From Methylobacter sp. (lineage in GTDB: Bacteria; Pseudomonadota; Gammaproteobacteria; Methylococcales; Methylomonadaceae): DNA of 64,000 bases. The notes below the pieces were generated by a model, which was not told the DNA's origin, searched no databases, and saw only the letters and a list, made by a program, of their open reading frames with translations. The position numbers and the translations under genes are program-made. Below are positions 57,726-64,000 of the stretch, in pieces. The stretch spans positions 1-64,000 of the forward strand of contig JAUYMY010000060.1 in the NCBI GenBank assembly GCA_030699385.1, in the 5' to 3' direction. How positions within the stretch are numbered: the first letter of the stretch is position 1; every line of letters starts with the position of its first letter.

Positions 57726-57885
57726 AATTGCTCAACCACTGCTAAAAATGATTAATAGAACACGGATGATATAGATGGGACGGATCTACACAGATTTTTT
57801 AAAATATATACTGTGCTTTTTACCGGTGATTATCCGTTTGCTCGGTGCTATCCGTGTTCTATTTCTTTCTTCAGTAAAACTCGCC
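57726..57885. repeat. family B repeat, copy 3
   Basis: Inner inverted pair AATAGAACACGGAT / ATCCGTGTTCTATT (about 57755 and 57850), with CGGTGATTATCCGTTT between. The outer left end GTAATTGCTCA matches copy 2; the right end is less clear. It occupies most of the groEL-vapB gap, which otherwise holds no gene. Confidence 0.65.
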
Positions 57886-57920
57886 GTTCCGATTCGGAAT
57901 TTTTTAACAGGGGTGAAATC

Positions 57921-58148
57921 ATGCAATCATTAAAAATTAAGGCGGAAGTCAGGCCAAATCATACTATCACTGCTGATGTGCCGGAAAATATCGCGGTTGG
58001 CGAACATGAGTTTATCCTTATTTATAATGACAGTAGTCCTAACAAGACCGTTGATTTAATGCAATATAGCGGCACTATCGATTGGCCTGAAGATGGCTTG
58101 GCCTATCAGCGAAAAATCAGGAGTGAATGGGATGAAGCGCTTTTATGA
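57921..58148 (+). CDS. putative antitoxin of a VapBC-like pair
   Basis: 75 residues from ATG 57921 (GGGGTG upstream). I do not recognise the domain with certainty. The N-terminus MQSLKIKAEVRPNHTITADV could be a small beta-type DNA-binding fold, and the C-terminus DGLAYQRKIRSEWDEALL looks like the helix that wraps a PIN toxin. The stop overlaps the PIN gene start by 4 bases, the usual arrangement. Confidence 0.7.
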   Translation: MQSLKIKAEVRPNHTITADVPENIAVGEHEFILIYNDSSPNKTVDLMQYSGTIDWPEDGLAYQRKIRSEWDEALL

Positions 58149-58507
58149 TGTTTGTTTTGGATACCAATGTTGTTATTTATTTGCAGAAAGGATTGCTGTT
58201 AGAATCGCTGCCGATAGCCCACTATGCCATTTCTGTCATTACTGAAATAGAATTGCGCGCTTATCCTGGAATCACGGTTATTCAGGAGCAATGGTTAAAG
58301 CGCTTTGTTAATGATGTGCAGGTCATCAACCTGACAGATTCAATTAAAGAACAAACCATTAAATTACGTAAAGAACGCTTACTAAAACTCCCCGATGCGA
58401 TAGTATGCGCAACGGCATTGCTTGAACAGGCGGTGCTACTGACAAATGATAAAAAATTACATGAAATTAACGGTCTGCAATGCAGGGCTTTAGAGCTGAG
58501 AATTTAA
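58145..58507 (+). CDS. PIN-domain ribonuclease toxin (VapC-like)
   Basis: 120 residues. Acidic metal-binding residues of the PIN fold are present: D6 (FVLDTN), the Glu in ISVITEIELRAYPG (about 35), D in LKLPDAIVCATALL (about 84) and D in LLTNDKKL (about 101). It would cleave RNA unless bound by the protein encoded just upstream. Start ATGATG leaves two options one codon apart. Confidence 0.88.
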   Translation: MMFVLDTNVVIYLQKGLLLESLPIAHYAISVITEIELRAYPGITVIQEQWLKRFVNDVQVINLTDSIKEQTIKLRKERLLKLPDAIVCATALLEQAVLLTNDKKLHEINGLQCRALELRI

Positions 58508-58559
58508 TGATTAAACAAGAAAAGACTTTAATAATGACGATAGTGCCGAGCTGTAATTT

Positions 58560-60794
58560 ATGATCTTACAAGGAAATTTTGAACAACTGCCGTTAAAGGA
58601 GTTTACCGAAAAAGCCTACCTGGATTATTCCATGTATGTGATTTTGGATCGGGCTTTGCCGCATATTGCCGACGGCTTAAAACCGGTGCAACGGCGTATT
58701 GTTTATGCCATGTCCGAGCTGGGCTTGACCGCGACGGCCAAGTTTAAGAAATCGGCTCGGACTGTCGGTGACGTGCTGGGTAAATATCATCCGCACGGCG
58801 ATTCCGCCTGTTATGAAGCCATGGTGTTGATGGCGCAGAATTTTTCTTACCGTTATCCGCTGGTGGACGGGCAGGGCAACTGGGGTTCGCCGGACGATCC
58901 CAAATCGTTTGCCGCGATGCGTTACACCGAATCGCGCCTGACCGCTTATGCGCAAACCTTGTTAAGCGAACTGGGGCAGGGCACGGTGGACTGGTCGGAC
59001 AATTTCGACGCCACGCTAAAAGAACCGGTGCTGTTGCCGGCGCGGCTACCGAATATCTTGCTGAACGGCACGATGGGCATCGCAGTCGGCATGGCGACCG
59101 ACATACCGCCGCATAATCTGCGCGAAGTCGCCCACGCCTGCATTCAATTATTGGATGACCCGAACAGCACGCTGGAAACGCTGTTTACCCATATTCAAGG
59201 CCCCGATTACCCGACCGATGCGGAAATTATCACCTCGGCTGAAGACATACAAAAAATGTACATCAGCGGCGGCGGTTCGATCAAAATGCGCGCCAAATAC
59301 GAGCTGGAAGACGGCAATATCGTCATTACCGCGTTGCCGCATCAGGTGTCCGGCGCTAAATTGATGGAGCAGATTGCCGCGCAAATGCTGGCGAAAAAAC
59401 TGCCGATGATTGAAGATTTGCGCGACGAATCGGATCATGAAAATCCGACCCGCTTGCTGGTGATTCCGCGCTCCAAACGCATTGACGCCGATGAGGTGAT
59501 GTCGCATTTGTTTGCCACCACCGACCTGGAAAAAAGCTACCGCGTTAACATGAACATGATCGGCTTGGACGGGCGGCCTAAAGTGAAAGGGCTGCGGGAC
59601 ATTCTGGTCGAATGGCTGGCGTTCCGCACCGAAACCGTGCGTAAACGTCTGCAATACCGATTGGACAAGGTGCTGGCGCGCCTGCATATTCTCGACGGTT
59701 TGCTGATTGCTTATTTGAATATCGATGAAGTGATTGCGATTATCCGTAACGAAGACCAGCCTAAACCGGTGTTAATGGAGCGGTTTGGACTGACTGACAC
59801 TCAGGCCGAAGCGATACTGGAATTGAAATTGCGGCATCTGGCCAAGCTCGAAGAAATGAAAATTCGCGGCGAACAAGATGAGCTGGAAAAAGAACGGAAA
59901 GGACTGGAAAAAACGCTCGGTTCGCCGCGTTTGCTCAATCGCCTGATTAGGGATGAGCTGGAGCGCGATGCGGAAAAATACGGCGATGAGCGCCGCTCGC
60001 CGATTGTGGCCAGAGTCGCCGCGCAAGCACTGGAAACGACTGCGCTAATCAGCAACGAGCCGCTGACCGTTATCCTGTCGGAAAAAGGCTGGATCAGGTC
60101 GGCGAAAGGCCATGACATCGATGTGGCGAGTTTAAATTACCGTTCCGGTGATAGTTTTTTGGATGCGGTCAAATGCCGCTCCACGCAGCCGGTGTATATT
60201 CTGGATTCTACCGGTCGCGCTTACAGCACAGCGACCCATGATCTGCCGTCAGCCAGGACGCAGGGCGAACCGTTGACCGGACGGCTTAATCCGCCGCCGG
60301 GCTCGTTATTTGTGCATCTGCTGGCGGGGCAGCCTGACGATTGGTACGTGCTGGCCAGTCATTTCGGTTATGGCTTTCGGGTTCAACTGAAAGAATTGTT
60401 GAGCAAAAACAAAGCCGGTAAGTTGTTGATTAACTTGCCTGATGGCGCGAAAGTATTAAAGCCGGTAGCGATACGCAATGAAACCGATGCGCTGGCGGTA
60501 GTGACCTTACAAGGCCGCTTGTTGATTTTTCCGGTCGCGGAATTGCCGGCACTGGCCAAAGGCAAAGGCAATAAATTGATTAATATTCCAAGTCCAGATT
60601 TGAGCGCGGGTAGTGATTATGTCGTCGCTACGGTGGCGCTGCCTGAAAATGCGCAGTTAAAAATCCTCGCCGGTAAACGGCAGTTGACCTTGAAAGGCGC
60701 GGATATTGAACATTATTCCGGCGCCCGCGCCAAACGCGGCTTGGCCTTGCCCCGTGGCTTTCAGCGCGTTGACAGCTTGGAGTGCGAGTCATAA
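58560..60794 (+). CDS. parC: DNA topoisomerase IV subunit A
   Basis: 744 residues. Type IIA topoisomerase: [32 protein letters not shown], and the catalytic Tyr in [14 protein letters not shown] (about 123). The quinolone region has S and E around GDS..YEAM as in sensitive enzymes. The C-terminal beta-propeller is short (about 500-740), typical of ParC rather than GyrA, and no GyrA box was seen. It decatenates replicated chromosomes with ParE, which is not in the window. Confidence 0.95.
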   Translation: MILQGNFEQLPLKEFTEKAYLDYSMYVILDRALPHIADGLKPVQRRIVYAMSELGLTATAKFKKSARTVGDVLGKYHPHGDSACYEAMVLMAQNFSYRYPLVDGQGNWGSPDDPKSFAAMRYTESRLTAYAQTLLSELGQGTVDWSDNFDATLKEPVLLPARLPNILLNGTMGIAVGMATDIPPHNLREVAHACIQLLDDPNSTLETLFTHIQGPDYPTDAEIITSAEDIQKMYISGGGSIKMRAKYELEDGNIVITALPHQVSGAKLMEQIAAQMLAKKLPMIEDLRDESDHENPTRLLVIPRSKRIDADEVMSHLFATTDLEKSYRVNMNMIGLDGRPKVKGLRDILVEWLAFRTETVRKRLQYRLDKVLARLHILDGLLIAYLNIDEVIAIIRNEDQPKPVLMERFGLTDTQAEAILELKLRHLAKLEEMKIRGEQDELEKERKGLEKTLGSPRLLNRLIRDELERDAEKYGDERRSPIVARVAAQALETTALISNEPLTVILSEKGWIRSAKGHDIDVASLNYRSGDSFLDAVKCRSTQPVYILDSTGRAYSTATHDLPSARTQGEPLTGRLNPPPGSLFVHLLAGQPDDWYVLASHFGYGFRVQLKELLSKNKAGKLLINLPDGAKVLKPVAIRNETDALAVVTLQGRLLIFPVAELPALAKGKGNKLINIPSPDLSAGSDYVVATVALPENAQLKILAGKRQLTLKGADIEHYSGARAKRGLALPRGFQRVDSLECES

Positions 60795-60829
60795 CCTTGT
60801 GAATAGATACACAGCCAGAGATCACCGCC

Positions 60830-61324
60830 GTGGAAAAACTAATTAAAGAAATCATCAATGACCCCCGATTTGTCGAAGGAATGGCCTGGAAACGCTGGGA
60901 TTTTGTGACCAATGAAATCATCGTTAGAGAAGGTGATGTGGGCAAATCGTTGTTCTTTATTGAAAGTGGACGGCTGCGGGTGTCTGTACATGTTGAGCTG
61001 GAGGCGCGTGAAAACGTAAAAACCGGCGTGTGCGACTTGGTTAAAGGTGATATTTTTGGCGACACCTGTCTGCATGGAACGATGATTCGAACCGCTTCTG
61101 TGACCGCGATGACTGATGGTTGTTTGCTGGAAATACAAGGGGCAAAGCTAAGCAGTTATCTGGATACTTATCCCACTAAAGGTTATGCCTTTTACAAGCA
61201 GTTATTTGAAATATTGTTTAAGCGCTTGAATGATGGTAACCGCAAGATTGAATATTTGTTGGCTTGGGGGCTTAAAGCGAGGCGTGCTCCTGAAAAATCA
61301 ATTCCCGTTTTTCGGAAAATTTAG
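60830..61324 (+). CDS. cyclic-nucleotide-binding-domain protein
   Basis: 164 residues with a GTG start. A cNMP-binding beta-roll (about 20-125) includes IIVREGDVGKSLFFIESGRLRV and LVKGDIFGDTCLHGT. There is no helix-turn-helix, so it is a stand-alone sensor, not a Crp transcription factor. Partner unknown. A second similar domain starts at 63747. Confidence 0.78.
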   Translation: MEKLIKEIINDPRFVEGMAWKRWDFVTNEIIVREGDVGKSLFFIESGRLRVSVHVELEARENVKTGVCDLVKGDIFGDTCLHGTMIRTASVTAMTDGCLLEIQGAKLSSYLDTYPTKGYAFYKQLFEILFKRLNDGNRKIEYLLAWGLKARRAPEKSIPVFRKI

Positions 61325-61374
61325 AGAGCGATCAATGCTAAAAATCAGCGGATCAGCTCGCCAGCATATCTATT

Positions 61375-61522
61375 AGGCAATTTCCTGAAAAAGACATACC
61401 CAAAATTGTCCACGAAAAGCACGAAAAAACACGAAAATTTCGTGGCTTTCGTGTTTTTCGTGGACTTTATTTTTTACAGACCATTGATCATTAATGGACG
61501 TTATTTCTCGGAAATCACCTTA
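61375..61522. repeat. family A MITE-like repeat, copy 4
   Basis: About 148 bp. Left end AGGCAATTTCCTGAAAAAG, right end CTCGGAAATCACCTT, inverted. Core CCACGAAAAGCACGAAAA with its foldback. Same orientation as copy 1; the gap 61325-61553 otherwise holds nothing. Confidence 0.8.
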
Positions 61523-61553
61523 AACTAACAACCCACTAAAGAGGCCTAATTTT

Positions 61554-62099
61554 ATGCAGGAAGAAGACACACTCATCACCGAAAAAAGCAGGTTCCATAT
61601 CGAAGAAGCCATATTGGTTTTATTGCTGATCTTGTCGCTGATTGGTATCGGCATCATGGATTATTCATCGGCCGATGGCTATAGCTACTGGCTTATCATG
61701 GTCTTTGTATTCTGCCTGTTCGCCATTATTATTGGTTGGCTGCAATCCAAACACCGTAGCGAAGATTTTAAACTGGTTTTTCGCGAGCAATCGATACACT
61801 GGGCGACCTCGTTACTGGTCATTGGCGGTTTGTTTTTAATCCATCAATCCGGGCGGATAAGCCAGCAAGATTCCGCTCTGGTTGTGTTACTGATTTTGTC
61901 GCTGTCAACCATGCTTGATGGCCTGCGCGTAGGCTGGCGTTTTAGTCTGGTTGGGCTTTTTTTGTGTGCGGCCGCTGTGGTTTCTATCTACACCTCGCAT
62001 TTTCTCTGGATGGAGCTGACTATCGCTCTATTAATTGTCGGGGCAACCGTTTTATACGATTTATGGCAGGAAAAAAGGCAAAATCATGACACTAATTGA
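61554..62099 (+). CDS. hypothetical multi-pass membrane protein
   Basis: 181 residues with about six membrane segments, from AILVLLLILSLIGIGIMDYS (20-39) to LTIALLIVGATVLYDLW (155-171), and charged ends. Family not recognised. It overlaps aroE by 14 bases, so they form one unit. Confidence 0.7.
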   Translation: MQEEDTLITEKSRFHIEEAILVLLLILSLIGIGIMDYSSADGYSYWLIMVFVFCLFAIIIGWLQSKHRSEDFKLVFREQSIHWATSLLVIGGLFLIHQSGRISQQDSALVVLLILSLSTMLDGLRVGWRFSLVGLFLCAAAVVSIYTSHFLWMELTIALLIVGATVLYDLWQEKRQNHDTN

Positions 62100-62937
62100 T
62101 CGCTACGCGGTGTTTGGGCACCCCATTAAACACAGCAAATCACCCCGTATTCATGGCCTTTTTGCCGAGCAAACCGAACAAGTGCTTGAATATACCGCGC
62201 AGGATGTACCCGCCGAGCAATTTTCAAATCGCGCTGAAAAATTTTTTGCTGAAGGCGGCAAGGGTTTAAACTGCACCGTGCCGCTAAAGGAGCTGGCCTG
62301 GAGTTATGCTGATTATAGAACCGAACGCGCCCAGATAAGCAAGGCTGTCAACACGCTGGCCTTGCAAGCAGACGGTGCTATTCTTGGCGATAATACCGAC
62401 GGCATAGGCTTGGTGACCGACTTGGTCACTAATCATGCCATTCGCTTATCGGGTAGCCGCATACTGGTTCTCGGTGCGGGCGGCGCCAGTCGCGGTATTC
62501 TCGCGCCGATTCTTGAGCAGTCACCGCACAGCTTGGTTATCGCTAACCGTACCGCCGATAAAGCGATTAAATTGGCCGCCGAATTTCACGCTAACGGCTC
62601 TGTTATTGGCTGCGGTTTTGATGGGTTAGAGAGCCGGCAATTTGACTTGATTTTAAATGCCACTTCCGCCAGTTTGAGCGGCCAATTGCCGCCATTGCCG
62701 ACAGGTTTGTTGGCTGAGGAGGGCTGTTGTTACGACCTTGCCTACGGCAACGAACCGACCGCTTTTGTGCGCTGGGGTCTGGAAAATCATGCGGTAAAAA
62801 GCCTGGATGGTCTGGGTATGCTGGTCGAACAAGCAGCGGAAGCCTTTTTTATCTGGCGCGGCGTTCGTCCCCGAACCCAGCCAGTTATCGCGTTGTTAAA
62901 TGCGGAAAGGCCGTTGATCGCGGACTATAGAAAATAG
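62086..62937 (+). CDS. aroE: shikimate dehydrogenase
   Basis: 283 residues from ATG 62086; earlier start codons lie inside the preceding gene. It reduces dehydroshikimate with NADPH in aromatic amino acid synthesis. Motifs: GHPIKHSKSPRIHGLFAEQ (catalytic Lys follows in CTVPLKELAW), NTDGIGLVTDL, VLGAGGASRGI and the NADP loop NRTADKA. All conserved residues seem present. Confidence 0.95.
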   Translation: MTLIDRYAVFGHPIKHSKSPRIHGLFAEQTEQVLEYTAQDVPAEQFSNRAEKFFAEGGKGLNCTVPLKELAWSYADYRTERAQISKAVNTLALQADGAILGDNTDGIGLVTDLVTNHAIRLSGSRILVLGAGGASRGILAPILEQSPHSLVIANRTADKAIKLAAEFHANGSVIGCGFDGLESRQFDLILNATSASLSGQLPPLPTGLLAEEGCCYDLAYGNEPTAFVRWGLENHAVKSLDGLGMLVEQAAEAFFIWRGVRPRTQPVIALLNAERPLIADYRK

Positions 62938-63009
62938 AATCTGAAAAATCACCACGAAGAGCACGGAGAACACGAAGAATGATTAACGTTGCCTGTGGGA
63001 AATAAAGCT

Positions 63010-63546
63010 TCATATTGAGTCTTTTAAATACTCATTTTTCAGCTGTATATATTGCCGGGATGAGTATTCCAAAAATTCCTTTTCAGACTCTTTTAACGGT
63101 CTGGCCTGTTTGGCGGGTACGCCGACATAAAGATAACCGCTGTCCAGCTTTTTCCCCGGCGGCACCAGTGCGCCGGCGCCGAGCATCACATAATCTTCAA
63201 GTACCGCGCCATCCATAATAATGGCGCCTATCCCGATCAGACAATAATCGCCGACAGTACAGGCATGAACCACCGCTCTATGGCCAATGGTGACGCCTTT
63301 GCCGATGGTTAATGGATAACCTTGCGCGGTATATTTGCCGGCATGAGTCACATGCAACACCGAACCGTCTTGCACATTAGTGCCATCGCCAATAGTGATA
63401 GGCGCCACATCGCCCCTAATTACTGTTGTAGGCCATACCGACACATCATCACCTAAGCTAACATCGCCAATGACCATCGCGCTATCATCGATAAAGACCG
63501 ACTTGCCAAGGCTGGGTTGTTTATTGTTAAATTCTCTAACCGCCAT
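63010..63546 (-). CDS. gamma-class carbonic anhydrase-like protein (YrdA family)
   Basis: 178 residues. A left-handed beta-helix of hexapeptide repeats with the metal histidines in VLHVTHAGKY, GHRAVVHACTVGDYCL and the gamma-CA GxGA pattern. It binds zinc or iron as a trimer. Some members hydrate CO2, others are inactive or act on acyl groups, so activity is uncertain. Confidence 0.88.
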   Translation of the reverse strand: MAVREFNNKQPSLGKSVFIDDSAMVIGDVSLGDDVSVWPTTVIRGDVAPITIGDGTNVQDGSVLHVTHAGKYTAQGYPLTIGKGVTIGHRAVVHACTVGDYCLIGIGAIIMDGAVLEDYVMLGAGALVPPGKKLDSGYLYVGVPAKQARPLKESEKEFLEYSSRQYIQLKNEYLKDSI

Positions 63547-63746
63547 TACCCGCTCTCCTTATTATATTTATTGCTTGTTTATAAAAAAAAATCATTGCTT
63601 GCCGATATGTAAACTATCCTAATAAATTGCGTGTATTCAGTTATTCGACGGTAAAAAACGCCAAATTAGTCACATTTTTCACGTATAATTTAAACATGAT
63701 GGCGTTATTATGCTAACCACTTTACCTCTATTTTTAAAAAACTAAC

Positions 63747-64000
63747 ATGCCTCTTTTCGGTAGTTTTCTTCAAGATAAAAAAAAAATAAAAGCTGACAGC
63801 GTAAAAGGTGTCAGCGGCGACGACGTGCCGCTTGATGTATTAAAAGGGCTTTTTCCTATCCGCAATTATGATAGCGAAAAATTGTTGGCCTTTGCCTCCG
63901 GCCTTAAATCAGAAATATTTCCTGAAACAATGCTGTTATTTCGTGCCGGCGAGTCGACCGATTCGGCGTTTTATTTGCTTAATGGCACCGTTTCCTTATC
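63747..64000 (+). CDS. cyclic-nucleotide-binding-domain protein, 5' part
   Basis: Partial: 84 codons run to the window edge from the ATG at 63747. After a basic start (MPLFGSFLQDKKKIKADSVK) comes a cNMP-binding fold, LRAFASGLK-like then LFRAGESTDSAFYLLNGTVSL. The rest of the protein and any output domain lie outside the window. An AT-rich leader with CACGTATAATTTAAACATGA (63681-63700) may hold the promoter. Confidence 0.75.
   Translation, partial: MPLFGSFLQDKKKIKADSVKGVSGDDVPLDVLKGLFPIRNYDSEKLLAFASGLKSEIFPETMLLFRAGESTDSAFYLLNGTVSL

Overview
The window looks like chromosome of a gammaproteobacterial (type I, order Methylococcales) methanotroph. It opens inside a soluble methane monooxygenase (sMMO) operon and also carries a C30-carotenoid cluster in the crtN-aldehyde dehydrogenase-crtP order known from Methylomonas-type methanotrophs. 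Base composition is moderate and gene families match Gammaproteobacteria (DusA, fused RlmKL, PurT, YrdA-type carbonic anhydrase). No tRNA, rRNA, CRISPR array or transposase gene was recognised.

Layout. 1-6.7 kb: the 3' part of the sMMO operon (mmoB end, mmoZ, mmoD, mmoC), then a BLUF blue-light sensor, an unknown 98-aa protein, an mmoG chaperonin interrupted by an in-frame amber codon, and the sigma-54 activator mmoR. 6.7-23 kb: PilZ protein, cell-wall lipoprotein, FKBP isomerase, RlmKL, acylphosphatase, a MarR regulator, a SulP transporter paired with a universal stress protein, dusA, folE, hemH, a membrane MutS-like ATPase, purT, a lytic transglycosylase and an epimerase-like protein. 23-34 kb: a SulP-USP fusion, a short secretin-like protein and two MacB/FtsX-type ABC exporters facing each other. 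34-40.5 kb: an ICMT-family methyltransferase and the carotenoid cluster, with a HicAB toxin-antitoxin pair inside it. 40.5-54 kb: an overlapping two-component pair and a 3538-residue repetitive surface or secreted protein (DUF4347, VCBS/Calx-beta-like repeats, two C-terminal DUF4214 modules). 54-64 kb: moeB, CIRCE-controlled groESL, a VapBC-like pair, parC, two cyclic-nucleotide-binding-domain proteins, aroE and a gamma carbonic anhydrase.

The most unusual feature is a set of small non-coding repeat families that also edit genes. Family A (150-200 bp, terminal inverted repeats, four copies) touches gene ends. Family B (about 160-180 bp, three copies, one carrying a nested third element) fills intergenic gaps. 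Family C (a tandem 48-bp unit) is translated in frame inside the RlmKL linker and supplies the dusA stop codon. An inverted REP pair lies in the 5' coding part of a histidine kinase. Other points for follow-up are the amber codon and D-to-N change in MmoG, the BLUF protein inside the sMMO locus, and three 11-bp direct repeats upstream of the SulP-USP gene.
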